From contig JABGWN010000168.1 of NCBI GenBank assembly GCA_018645535.1, forward strand, positions 1 through 23,300: DNA of 23,300 nt. Reading direction: 5' to 3'. Below the pieces are notes generated by a model. That model was not told where the DNA came from. It searched no databases and saw only the letters and a list, made by a program, of their open reading frames with translations. The first letter of the stretch is position 1. Each line of letters starts with the position of its first letter. The DNA is from Methanobacteriota archaeon (lineage in GTDB: Archaea; Thermoplasmatota; Poseidoniia; Poseidoniales; Poseidoniaceae). The position numbers and the translations under genes are program-made. Shown piece by piece: positions 13,465-21,990 of this stretch.

Positions 13465-15801
13465 TCAAGCCTGTAAGACTTCGAAATGATGAATTCTTAA
13501 TCCAGTCGAATCAATGATTTGACTACTCCTGCCAGAAAAACCGAGCGGATTAATCCACCACTTCCCATCACTCTCTAGGTTTATTGAAATATTGAGCTGC
13601 TCATCAAATTGAAGAGTTGTGCATACAGATCTCCACCCACTTTTGTCTTCTGGAGAAATCGAAACCTGATTGAAATTAATTGTATAGTCGAGTTCAGTAC
13701 CTATTTGCTCATAGAGAAGGCAAACATTGAATCTACCTCTCAGACCAGGGTCATTAATCGCTTCATTCCAATCGATTTGTCCTTGTTTCGTGATTATCAT
13801 TCGTTCATCTCCAAGTGAAAGAAGATCGCTGTAGCGATGATTTCTCCATGGATCCTGCCTCAAATCGCATCCACTTGACTCAATACACGGCGTTTGGGAT
13901 AAATTTGAAACAACGGCTACGCGTTCTGGAGATGGAGCATCGTACAATTTCCAGTAACGGGCGCCATCGTAACTTTTCTCAACAGCCCAATGAGGTGATG
14001 AGGCGAGATATGGAGCCAGGCTTCCTATTGGGCTCGATACTGCAAAACTGACACCCAACTCGCGAAGGCGCGTGATGTCATCATTACGAATAGCAGCCGT
14101 GGCTTCTTGTTGAATTCCACTATCGAGCGTCAGTAGGCCAAGTGTAGGAATGCTCGTCGTCTTGATATTGGTGACAAACGAATACGTATGTCCCCAGTGA
14201 ATATTTTCTGAATATATAATCCCGTCAGGGGGGTTATCCTCCAGCCATAACCTGAGTTTTTCATCACCAGATGTGGATGCATGAAGTTCTTCATGTTGAG
14301 ATAGTTGGACAAATAATCCTACGGTTAAGATCGAGCCCAAAATCAATGCACTCAAACACATTGCGGAAATGACTGGTTTGTAGTACGGATCCATATCTCG
14401 ATTCAGCCATGACCTTTCTCCTTCTACGCTGGTCAGAGATGTGGAGCGACTTGCGATGAGCCCCACAATGAGTGCGAGAGGAATATGGTAGGCATGCAAG
14501 GCCATTGAATAGAGGGTATATGAGAGCAAACTCAGAATCTGAATGTTGGTGAAACCATCGATTAGATGAACGAATGAAAGAATCCATAGCGAACTAAACC
14601 ATACCCCGATAAGACGTATTTCTTTGGATTTCCTCCCAAGCCATATCCCATAACTTGCTAACAGCATCAATGGCCCGTTATACATCAGCATCGGTTTGCC
14701 TCCTTGCCACCCATATTCAGCAAATACTGGCTCCTCCAACATTCTAGGCGCAAAGAAAATCAATGCGATGATGAACATGAAACTCATGATAATAATCGAT
14801 GAATAGAAAACGTGCTTGCTTCGGTCTTGCTCGTCCTCTTTCATACCGGATCTCATGATGATACTCGATAGTAACATGCATGCAAGATAAATTGCACCTG
14901 TTGGATGGATAAGTACCGTAAATCCAGCGGTTGAAATAAAGGCAATGATGTGGGCGCGAATTGATTGATGATAGGGTCGAAATACGACCAATAAGCCAAC
15001 GATGAGTCCGAGTTGACTCGCTACCGATGGATAGCCGGAATCAAAAACTTTTGCGAAAAGAGCGAGTGAGCCTCCCATTGCCAACACTGACGAAGCTCCT
15101 GCTCCCAATCGATCCATGCTTCCCCAAATCCCCAATAATATGGCGAGAAGAGAAATGTGTCCCAGAATCATTGCAGTTTGCTCAATAGAACTGCCGGAAA
15201 GTTCAGAGATCCATGCAAGGAGAGTCGGAAAAGCCGGTGGATATGTCCAGACTCCGGAATTTGGGCTCGGTAGGTCGAACGACCCAGTTGATTGAACATT
15301 TGCCGCGAGAGTCCCAAATCCAACCCAATCAACCCCAAATGGTCGTTCAATAAGCAATAATGGAATCAATGTCATTGCACAAAAGAAACCAGCCACAATT
15401 TGAAGCATTGGATTGCGTTGCTGTTGAAACCAACGTTGTGCTTGAACTTCTTCCTCAAGTTCTGGTTCAGATTCGGAAAGAACGAGACCATGCATAGCCG
15501 CCTCAAGTCTTTGCCAGTGCGTATGTTGAGTTTTTTCGATGTGAATTTTTCTTCGTAAAAAGAAAATAGAGCATATGTTTACAAGTAGAATGGAAACTGT
15601 TGCTGAGATGATATTCCAAGCCTGAATAACAAATAAGATGCCGGAGGTTCCATAGAGGACGAGCAAACCAAGGGGTAAGCAAAGAAGGACTTTTCGAAAG
15701 GTATCTGCAGCACCATCTAGAATACGAGTTAATGCCAATCCAGGGGGTATTGATGCGACGACAATAAGACAGAATGCCACCCACATGAGTCGTGCCTGCA
15801 C
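13465..15801 (-). CDS. Polytopic GT-C-like membrane protein
   Basis: 778 residues. About the first 510 hold roughly a dozen hydrophobic segments. The last about 270 residues are hydrophilic and probably lie outside the cell (with Cys pairs such as TPCIESSGCDL). The first loop-helix region after the charged cytoplasmic stretch (90-130) reads RPFGVDWVGFGTL (153-165), followed by SPNSGVWTYPPAFP (179-192). An acidic residue in the first large external loop plus a Tyr-Pro-Pro motif is the pattern of GT-C transferases, which take sugar from a lipid-phosphate donor. The neighbouring GT2 gene supports this. Acceptor and sugar are unknown, and the assignment rests on topology and these motifs. The start is GTG; the ATG at 15786 is equally possible. 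Confidence 0.72.
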   Translation of the reverse strand: MQARLMWVAFCLIVVASIPPGLALTRILDGAADTFRKVLLCLPLGLLVLYGTSGILFVIQAWNIISATVSILLVNICSIFFLRRKIHIEKTQHTHWQRLEAAMHGLVLSESEPELEEEVQAQRWFQQQRNPMLQIVAGFFCAMTLIPLLLIERPFGVDWVGFGTLAANVQSTGSFDLPSPNSGVWTYPPAFPTLLAWISELSGSSIEQTAMILGHISLLAILLGIWGSMDRLGAGASSVLAMGGSLALFAKVFDSGYPSVASQLGLIVGLLVVFRPYHQSIRAHIIAFISTAGFTVLIHPTGAIYLACMLLSSIIMRSGMKEDEQDRSKHVFYSSIIIMSFMFIIALIFFAPRMLEEPVFAEYGWQGGKPMLMYNGPLMLLASYGIWLGRKSKEIRLIGVWFSSLWILSFVHLIDGFTNIQILSLLSYTLYSMALHAYHIPLALIVGLIASRSTSLTSVEGERSWLNRDMDPYYKPVISAMCLSALILGSILTVGLFVQLSQHEELHASTSGDEKLRLWLEDNPPDGIIYSENIHWGHTYSFVTNIKTTSIPTLGLLTLDSGIQQEATAAIRNDDITRLRELGVSFAVSSPIGSLAPYLASSPHWAVEKSYDGARYWKLYDAPSPERVAVVSNLSQTPCIESSGCDLRQDPWRNHRYSDLLSLGDERMIITKQGQIDWNEAINDPGLRGRFNVCLLYEQIGTELDYTINFNQVSISPEDKSGWRSVCTTLQFDEQLNISINLESDGKWWINPLGFSGRSSQIIDSTGLRIHHFEVLQA

Positions 15802-15858
15802 CTAATGGGTCATCAATTTCATCCATGAACTCATAGGTGTGGAGCCTGTCTTAGAATC

Positions 15859-16473
15859 ATGTGGGGATGCTCAGACCTTGCTGGTACTGGAAAGAATTCC
15901 TTCCATCCAATTGTTTCTCTTCCTGAGCATTATTGGGTGTTGAATCTACAACGTCCCCAAACTGATTGGGATAATCCATACGGTGTTACAATCGGACGAT
16001 ATGATGAAAACAGAAAGGGGATGTATACTCAAGAATTGTTCGGAGGTGAACGAACAATTCACGTTGGTCTCGACATCGGTGCCCCTGCTCAAACTCCCAT
16101 TTACGCTTTTCAGGACGGCTCGATTCATTCCTTTGCAGACAACGATCAAGAAGGCTCCTATGGGCCAACAATCATCACAGAACACTCCGTTCAAATCGAT
16201 GGTATCAAAACTCGATTATGGGTGCTCCATGGACACCTTTCGCGAGAATCACTCCAAGAGTTGAAAATTGGTGAACGGATTCTACAGGGCCAAGAGATTG
16301 GTAAGATGGGCGGTGAAGACGAAAACGGAGGCTGGCCGCCTCACGTGCACATCCAACTCAGTTTAATTGAGCCCGATAAGGCAGATTTACCTGGTGTTGT
16401 GACTCCAGAAGATCGGACTCAAGCGTTACTTGATTATCCAGACCCAAGAAATATTCTTGGAATGGTGTATTAG
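15859..16473 (+). CDS. M23/LytM-like zinc metallopeptidase domain protein
   Basis: 204 residues. The zinc site of M23 peptidases is complete: HVGLD supplies His68 and Asp72, WPPHVHIQL supplies His162 and His164, and HGHL (124-127) supplies the catalytic-region His. GGWPPHVH and YGPTIITEH resemble the M23 modules that, as I recall, are fused to class III aminotransferases rather than secreted cell-wall lysins. No N-terminal signal peptide or lipobox is visible, and an in-frame stop at 15826 leaves no room for one, so a cytoplasmic site is inferred. Archaea lack peptidoglycan, so the substrate is open. The gene stands alone on the plus strand, divergent from the GT-C gene and ending 3 bases from the convergent isomerase gene. 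Confidence 0.82.
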   Translation: MWGCSDLAGTGKNSFHPIVSLPEHYWVLNLQRPQTDWDNPYGVTIGRYDENRKGMYTQELFGGERTIHVGLDIGAPAQTPIYAFQDGSIHSFADNDQEGSYGPTIITEHSVQIDGIKTRLWVLHGHLSRESLQELKIGERILQGQEIGKMGGEDENGGWPPHVHIQLSLIEPDKADLPGVVTPEDRTQALLDYPDPRNILGMVY

Positions 16474-16476
16474 GAA

Positions 16477-17562
16477 TTAATTCGAAAGATAACCCTTCAA
16501 TGCTAGGATTGGAGCGATTGCAGCAGGGTCCTTTCCGTGAATTAATGCAAGTGCAATTGTCAACCAATCCATGACAATGCAGTGATGGAGCATTGCTTCA
16601 AGCAAAGATGTCCCTTCACCATGAATACGCCAAGCATAATCAGTAGATGTATGTTCAATCATCCAATCTACTCGTTTGCGTACTTGAGGCGACATTCCAT
16701 CCCAAGTGATGAACAGGACTGCTTGTTCCTCTCTGGTTGGATCTCCATCTTCTCCGATACCGCCCCATGCCACTATCTCGTTGTGATTCATTTCAGGAAC
16801 TGCTCCAATGCGAGCAAATCGAGCTGAATTTTCATTGATTTGATTTTTGAACCGAATGAGAACCGGTTGTAGTTCTTGAGGGCCCAGAAGTGCGAGAGTT
16901 TGTGTCGAAAGGGCTTGTGCTAAAGCGAATATGTCGCTTCCCTCTTCCTTTCTAAAATCATTCGAATCAGACGCATAATGGAGACGTACCATCATTGACT
17001 CATATTCTTCCTCACTTTGTTGGGGTAGGATGCCTAGGTGCTGCATGCAAGCAAGCTGACGTGAAAATAAATGGCCAAATGCAGTTCGAGGAGGTTGTCC
17101 TCCAACTGAAGGAATCAAGAAACAGTTATCGTACAGTTCACACAAACCTGCAAGGACTCCGCCGGAGGCAATGACAATCGCCGTAGCTCCTTGCTTTAAT
17201 GCCGTTTCTGTGGCATGAAGTGTCTCTTCGGTATTACCACTGTGGGATGTTGCAAGAACCAACCAAGACGTATTCCACCATGAGGGAATTGTGTAGTCTC
17301 TGTGAGTTACGAATGGAGTCGTCCCCTCATGATTTGAAAGTGTTGAGAGGAAATCTCCTCCTGCTGCGGAACCGCCCATTCCGAGACATAGGACGCCACT
17401 CCATGTTTGATTTTGTAGTTCTGAAAGCCAAGGAAGAAGTTCATGATTTACTGCGCTCATCCCTTTCTCAAAATCAGTAAAGAAGGCCTGAGTGAACCCA
17501 GCCATGCCTTGGCTGTCAAGGCTGTTGAGGAGACTCTCGATGTCAATAGAATCTTCGTCCAT
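16477..17562 (-). CDS. Bifunctional phosphoglucose/phosphomannose isomerase
   Basis: 361 residues, SIS-fold enzyme converting fructose-6-phosphate to glucose-6-phosphate and mannose-6-phosphate, as in the crenarchaeal PGI/PMI family. GMGGSAAGGD (61-70) and SHSGNTEET (106-114) bind the sugar phosphate. QPPRTAFGHLF (156-166) contains the family Arg, and EMNHNEIVAW (257-266) the catalytic Glu. The C-terminus MDWLTIALALIHGKDPAAI (331-349) is the family's closing motif. I prefer the ATG at 17562: an in-frame TTG at 17616 would add 18 residues with no family match and overlap nmd3. Mannose-6-phosphate from this step would feed the nucleotide sugars needed by the nearby glycosyltransferases. Confidence 0.9.
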   Translation of the reverse strand: MDEDSIDIESLLNSLDSQGMAGFTQAFFTDFEKGMSAVNHELLPWLSELQNQTWSGVLCLGMGGSAAGGDFLSTLSNHEGTTPFVTHRDYTIPSWWNTSWLVLATSHSGNTEETLHATETALKQGATAIVIASGGVLAGLCELYDNCFLIPSVGGQPPRTAFGHLFSRQLACMQHLGILPQQSEEEYESMMVRLHYASDSNDFRKEEGSDIFALAQALSTQTLALLGPQELQPVLIRFKNQINENSARFARIGAVPEMNHNEIVAWGGIGEDGDPTREEQAVLFITWDGMSPQVRKRVDWMIEHTSTDYAWRIHGEGTSLLEAMLHHCIVMDWLTIALALIHGKDPAAIAPILALKGYLSN

Positions 17563-17599
17563 GAATATTAGAAAGGCTAGCCCTTCATAGGGGCTCCTA

Positions 17600-18664
17600 T
17601 CAATTTGTATGGTCAAGGGCCATATTTTGAAGAGCTAAGAATTCCCCTTCGACATTTGCTAAGCGTAATGTTGTCGCTCCGTCATAATCCCAAGGTAGGC
17701 GGACTGAGGTCATTTTCCACGTCTCTGGATTAAGGAATTCTGCAACGGAATCATCTTTGTTTAGTACATCAACTGTAAGATGATTTTTCATTTGGGCTAT
17801 GACGAGGACATTATCCAAATCTCTCCAAGTAGCACCAGTACGTTCCTGCCGGGCGATACGTTCCATGATTGCGCCATCTTTGGACCATGAACTTGGTCTC
17901 CAATAATCGCCTCTCCATCGAACAACATCACCCAAATCATAACCTGGTTTTCGATAAAGAAGTGTCAGTCGTGTGACATCAGCCCCATCTTTACGTCCGA
18001 CAGTTGTGTTGGTTTCTACAACTTGTCCACCCCAGTTATCTGTTAAATGCCGACCCCACGATCGAGCAAGCCCCTTTGAACCGAGAACTACATCGTAGCC
18101 TCCTGTTACAGGGCCTTCACTTGTGATGAAGAACATTGGATCATCACTCAAATTTTCAATAACGGTATCCAAACTCGCTCGCAATATGTTGAGTTCTTCT
18201 TCTTCAAGTCGGCGTCCAGTCGAACGCAATTGTACCGTCGCTTCAAAGTAATTTCCTGCTCGACGCGTGCATGTCAGACAAACACCGTTGGACATTCTTG
18301 CCCGCATAGTGAATTCATCTTGATAATGCAACTCATCAATAATTCCTTCAACTTGGAGATGAAGAAGTGTGTGTCGGTCTGAAACCGTTTGAGATTGGCA
18401 AGCCAGCCCGATTTCTTCAGCACGCTCATGAAAGGCAACATTCCGTTGAATGAGTTCATCCCACAATTTGTCTTCTGGAACATCGACCCAACGCCCATGC
18501 ATGTCAATAAGTCCACATCGTGCACATCGGGTGAAATTTGTGTTTTCTGGGACTTCTGCAATTCGTGTACGTGCTCTTGTACAAGGTTCGCACATACGGT
18601 CAGCATAGAGTGGCGGATCACTTCCGCAGATAAGGCAAAAATCGCCACCGAGACCTTTGGCCAT
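17600..18664 (-). CDS. nmd3: NMD3-family ribosome biogenesis protein
   Basis: 354 residues, the archaeal counterpart of NMD3, which in eukaryotes binds the late 60S subunit and adapts it for export; in archaea a role in large-subunit assembly or quality control is assumed. The N-terminal zinc-binding region has paired cysteines at 10/13 (FCLICG), 25/28 (MCEPC), 47/50 (CARCG) and 129/132 (CLTC). RRAGNYFEATVQLR (134-147) is the conserved segment after the last pair. GGYDVVLGSKGLAR and the following residues form the central domain, and YRKPGYDLGDVV leads into an OB-like region. The nuclear export signals of eukaryotic NMD3 are not expected here. An SD-like GGGGAT adjoins the ccmD stop, 3 bases before the ATG. 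Confidence 0.9.
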   Translation of the reverse strand: MAKGLGGDFCLICGSDPPLYADRMCEPCTRARTRIAEVPENTNFTRCARCGLIDMHGRWVDVPEDKLWDELIQRNVAFHERAEEIGLACQSQTVSDRHTLLHLQVEGIIDELHYQDEFTMRARMSNGVCLTCTRRAGNYFEATVQLRSTGRRLEEEELNILRASLDTVIENLSDDPMFFITSEGPVTGGYDVVLGSKGLARSWGRHLTDNWGGQVVETNTTVGRKDGADVTRLTLLYRKPGYDLGDVVRWRGDYWRPSSWSKDGAIMERIARQERTGATWRDLDNVLVIAQMKNHLTVDVLNKDDSVAEFLNPETWKMTSVRLPWDYDGATTLRLANVEGEFLALQNMALDHTN

Positions 18665-18673
18665 ACTATCCCC

Positions 18674-18823
18674 TCACTCTTCACCGTCGATATGAATCTG
18701 TTCAATTGCATGGATTCGTTGTTCTAAATCCTTGCTTCGGGCAAAAACAGTCCAAGTCCATATTCCAATGCCAAATAGCATCCCAATATATGCAACTGCG
18801 AGGTACGTCATTCCTTCCGCCAT
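18674..18823 (-). CDS. ccmD: CcmD-like small membrane protein
   Basis: A 49-residue frame between ccmC and nmd3. One hydrophobic helix spans about residues 6-28 (TYLAVAYIGMLFGIGIWTWT covers 6-25). It is followed by FARSKDLEQRI and an acidic end. This is the layout of CcmD, the tiny helper that binds CcmC and lets the heme-loaded CcmE leave the complex. It starts 5 bases after the ccmC stop and has AGGTG upstream; nmd3 begins 9 bases after its stop. The order ccmC-ccmD is the usual one. Sequence conservation in CcmD is too low for more than topology and position, so the name rests on these. Confidence 0.75.
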   Translation of the reverse strand: MAEGMTYLAVAYIGMLFGIGIWTWTVFARSKDLEQRIHAIEQIHIDGEE

Positions 18824-18828
18824 TGTTC

Positions 18829-19560
18829 TCACACCTTATCCATTGACTTTTGAATCCTTTCAAGCCGTTGTTCAAGAGAGGTGATTCTCATGCTCATCAG
18901 GATGTGGCCAATAATGAAAATTGTAAAGGAAATTGCTCCAACGAGGAGGATGACTGCCATTTCGCCAGCAAGGCTTCCTCCGTCTCCTCCTCCAACAACG
19001 GGACCTGGATGTCTGATTTGCCACAATCTTGTCGCCACATATGTGACTGGGACTAGGACAAAACCGTACAACCCAAACGTGGAAAACGTATCTCTTGTTT
19101 CAACTCCATCTGGTTGTGATTGACGTCCCAGAACCAAAAATAGTGCAAGAAATGTAAGCAATCCAAATGTGTTCAGTCGAACATCGGTCCAATCCCAAGG
19201 GACGCCCCACTCTGCAGCACCCCACACCATACCGCTCCAAACTGTCATGAGACCAGTTGCTAATCCTGCTTCGGCTCCTGCTACGTGCATTCTCCATCCA
19301 AGATTTGAACGTTTGAAGAACCACATAGCCGATCCTACAAAAAGAAATCCAAAGGCAATGAAAGCAGCCCAAGCGGCAGGTACGTGCCAATAGAATATTC
19401 GTTGTGCATCAGGTGATTCAAAAGCATTGATGGAAACGCTCGGAGCTTTGAGGAAAGCAAGACCTAAGGTCAATCCGATTCCAAAAAAACCGAGGAGGAG
19501 AATTCCTTCTGCCCCTCTCTTGCTCATAGTTCTTCCAACCGTTGTCTCTCTTTGAATCAT
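18829..19560 (-). CDS. ccmC: Heme exporter/handling protein CcmC
   Basis: 243 residues with six predicted membrane helices (about 18-37, 62-82, 94-114, 129-145, 158-178 and 200-222). CcmC presents heme to CcmE in system I cytochrome c maturation. FYWHVPAAW (56-64) gives the first axial His59. The tryptophan-rich WWD region is WGAAEWGVPWDWTDVRLN (113-130). RLWQIRHPGP (178-187) gives the second axial His184. In the WWD motif there is one residue more between the last Trp and Arg-Leu than in the enterobacterial form. A short coiled tail (MRITSLEQRLERIQKSMDKV) is cytoplasmic. The start may be Met12. It begins 6 bases after the ATPase fusion gene. CcmE, CcmF and CcmH are not in the window. Confidence 0.88.
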   Translation of the reverse strand: MIQRETTVGRTMSKRGAEGILLLGFFGIGLTLGLAFLKAPSVSINAFESPDAQRIFYWHVPAAWAAFIAFGFLFVGSAMWFFKRSNLGWRMHVAGAEAGLATGLMTVWSGMVWGAAEWGVPWDWTDVRLNTFGLLTFLALFLVLGRQSQPDGVETRDTFSTFGLYGFVLVPVTYVATRLWQIRHPGPVVGGGDGGSLAGEMAVILLVGAISFTIFIIGHILMSMRITSLEQRLERIQKSMDKV

Positions 19561-19566
19561 TGCATC

Positions 19567-20814
19567 TCAGATGAGATTGGAATCAGTAATCCATTGTACT
19601 AATAGAGCAAATGGGAGAATGAGTGTCGGGGTTAAAATCCGAGTGAAGGCGGCTCTTGGCCGAGCCAATCGTGCTGATGTTAAGTCAAACATACGTACAA
19701 TAAACATCGTTAAAGTTGTTAGTAGCGAACCAATGATTGTTAGTTCCCATGAAATGGTCAGATCCATTGCTAACTGCGTGAGAAGAGTAAGGGCAAATCC
19801 TAGTATTGCTCCGTGGATATATGATGACGGAATGCCTTGTTTGTGAGCTTTCCACCATGCTAATGATCTATGTTCATGAAGCATTTGCACCATGCTGTCA
19901 CCCACCAAACCAGCAGCAAATGCGGAACTCAAGATGAGTCCTGATTTTTGAATTGTTCCCGTATCAAGTTTTGTTGGGTCAACCAACGCTAGAAGAATTC
20001 CTAACGTCAAAAAACCAGCAATTCCGTTGTAGGCTAATGTCGACAATGTGCGATTATTCGATACAACGCCATTTCGCAACGCAATCCATCCTTTTGGAGG
20101 CAGATTTGTCACATCGTCTCGAACAATTTCTGCAGTAGGTTCTTGATTAATTTCAACCATTCCCTCGATGTTGTAAAGGTCGGTGGCACAATCTTCGAAT
20201 TCCTTGTTGTGGCTCGCTATAAGGACAGCATGTCCTTTCTGCCTGAGATAACGAATGTCTTCAATAAGACTTATTCGAGAGGCTTCGTCCAAACCAGAGT
20301 CTGGTTCGTCAAGAAAAATAAGACGCGGTTCCTTTGAAATAAACCCTGGGAGAATACCTGCAATCATTGCCACCTTTCTTCGCTGACCGCCTGATAATTG
20401 CGCAATGAGGTCATGTTTTCTGTGTTTGAGATTATATCGTTCTAGAATAGAATCCATTTCGACTCTCGATCCGGCAATATCCATTGTATTGACCAGATGC
20501 TCTTCGATACGTTGGTGCCCCATACATCCATCTGCTTGTAGAGTTAATCCAAACGGGTGTACTGGTTTAGCGCCTTTGCCTGATTCATCGATTAAGAGTT
20601 CTCCATGATGGTGCACTGAGCCCGCTTCAAGGGGGATTAATCCCGCTGCTGCTTCGATGATTGTGGACTTCCCTTCCCCGTTTGTTCCGTTGAATAAGAT
20701 TACTTGTCCACTTGAAACTTGTAGATTCAACTGAGATAAAACGGTCTTCATTCCTCGACGAACAGTTACGCTGTTCAAGTTGAGCAACGCATCGGTCATG
20801 GTTTGGCCAAGCAT
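19567..20814 (-). CDS. ccmA: CcmA-like ABC ATPase fused to a membrane domain
   Basis: 415 residues. Residues about 10-215 are one ABC ATPase domain: Walker A GTNGEGKS (43-50), Q-loop Gln93, signature LSGGQRRK (140-147), Walker B LIFLDEPDSGLD (165-176) and switch His202. Residues 255-412 hold about five membrane helices (roughly 259-278, 291-312, 333-352, 357-376 and 394-410), where a stand-alone CcmB permease with six helices would be expected as a separate gene. With ccmC and ccmD downstream, the natural reading is a CcmA-CcmB-type fusion powering release of the CcmE-heme adduct. I cannot confirm that the membrane half is homologous to CcmB. Met6 (20799) is an alternative start. Divergent from the rhomboid gene across 46 bases, with no clear SD, so a leaderless transcript is possible. 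Confidence 0.8.
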   Translation of the reverse strand: MLGQTMTDALLNLNSVTVRRGMKTVLSQLNLQVSSGQVILFNGTNGEGKSTIIEAAAGLIPLEAGSVHHHGELLIDESGKGAKPVHPFGLTLQADGCMGHQRIEEHLVNTMDIAGSRVEMDSILERYNLKHRKHDLIAQLSGGQRRKVAMIAGILPGFISKEPRLIFLDEPDSGLDEASRISLIEDIRYLRQKGHAVLIASHNKEFEDCATDLYNIEGMVEINQEPTAEIVRDDVTNLPPKGWIALRNGVVSNNRTLSTLAYNGIAGFLTLGILLALVDPTKLDTGTIQKSGLILSSAFAAGLVGDSMVQMLHEHRSLAWWKAHKQGIPSSYIHGAILGFALTLLTQLAMDLTISWELTIIGSLLTTLTMFIVRMFDLTSARLARPRAAFTRILTPTLILPFALLVQWITDSNLI

Positions 20815-20860
20815 CGCCTATGAATGAATGCTACGACAGGACAACACCCATTAGAAACGA

Positions 20861-21919
20861 ATGATTGGGACTTCTATGGGGCTCATGTTGCTAACAACAT
20901 TCGGCCCTATCGAATGGGTTTTACTGAGCATATGGTTTCTGGCTGTGTCTGCTCCAATCATTTATTCTCTCAGAAATAAAACACCCGTAGCGTTAGGGAT
21001 TTCAGTTGCTTTACTTCTTGGTTACATCGTTCAGTACTCGTATGTTGTAATGAGGAACTACGATATTGATATTTACTTTGTATGGGCAGATTTCATGCTT
21101 ATTCCTTCGCGAATCGACTCTCCTACTTGGTTGCATACACTTGCAAGTGCTGGATTTTTACACAGTCAAAGCGATGTTACACATGTACTTGGTAATGTTT
21201 TGGTGATTGCTCTTGTTGGAATTCCACTTGAACAACGACTGGGAACGAACCGCTTCATCATCGTCTATGTTCTCGGTTTACTTGGTGGTTCAATCGCTTG
21301 GGTCTTGTTCAATATCGACTCTTCGACGCCTTCGTGGGGAGCATCGGGAGCAGCCTTTGGACTGTTAGGAGCTTACCTATCAGGGTGGCCAAGAGATGAA
21401 ATTCCGTTTCCTCTTATTCTTATTCGACCATGGCCTGTAACAATTATTGCTCTTTTTTACTTTGGATTTGAACTGGTTAGGGCTTTTTCAGCAGTTGGTC
21501 TTGGAACGTACTCTACAGTCGCTCACATGGCCCACATTGGAGGATTCGTTCTAGCATACGCAGCTGTTCCATTCATTGCCAGAGGAGGACCATATCCTAT
21601 GGGTGTAGTCGATGGTGGGCCGAAAGGATTTGGAAACGCTCGTGCCAGTCTAGACCGCATGAAAGCAAACATGGTTGATCTTTCCGAAAGAGAGGATCCA
21701 TGGACTGAACTGGGATATGATTTGCCTAAGAAGTTAAAGGAGCCTTTTAGAAAACTAAGAGAGGCTTCTGATGAAGCAGAAACGCGTCTCGCTTGGATGG
21801 AGCATATTGCAGATGTTGATAACTGTCCAGTGTGTTCTTCTTCATTGGGGATGGTTGAACGTAAAGACGGGCCACAATTGCAGTGCTCACAACAACCATC
21901 ACACCTTTCTTGGCCGTAA
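20861..21919 (+). CDS. Rhomboid intramembrane serine protease with C-terminal zinc-ribbon-like tail
   Basis: 352 residues. Two extra hydrophobic segments (about 5-35 and 43-62) precede the six-helix rhomboid core. Core signatures are HVLGN (108-112; the H-x3-N of helix 2), GASG (160-163) with nucleophile Ser162, and AHMAHIGGF (221-229) with the catalytic His225. The protein should cleave membrane-spanning substrates within the bilayer. After residue 240 comes a soluble cytoplasmic tail of about 110 residues with NCPVC (321-325) and a later Cys342 plus His348, a possible zinc ribbon. No SD is visible before the ATG, so the message may be leaderless. Its substrate is unknown; the secreted subtilase encoded 71 bases downstream is a neighbour but not known to be a partner. 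Confidence 0.87.
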   Translation: MIGTSMGLMLLTTFGPIEWVLLSIWFLAVSAPIIYSLRNKTPVALGISVALLLGYIVQYSYVVMRNYDIDIYFVWADFMLIPSRIDSPTWLHTLASAGFLHSQSDVTHVLGNVLVIALVGIPLEQRLGTNRFIIVYVLGLLGGSIAWVLFNIDSSTPSWGASGAAFGLLGAYLSGWPRDEIPFPLILIRPWPVTIIALFYFGFELVRAFSAVGLGTYSTVAHMAHIGGFVLAYAAVPFIARGGPYPMGVVDGGPKGFGNARASLDRMKANMVDLSEREDPWTELGYDLPKKLKEPFRKLREASDEAETRLAWMEHIADVDNCPVCSSSLGMVERKDGPQLQCSQQPSHLSWP

Positions 21920-21990
21920 AAATGGCTTTGAAATGGTATGAAACATTGAACGTTACAACGATAGCATCAAAATAGGCGAGGTGTTGGTCT

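Noticed and set aside
17563..17616. Upstream TTG start of the isomerase
   Set aside because: It needs a TTG start within the end of nmd3 and adds residues that do not match the family.
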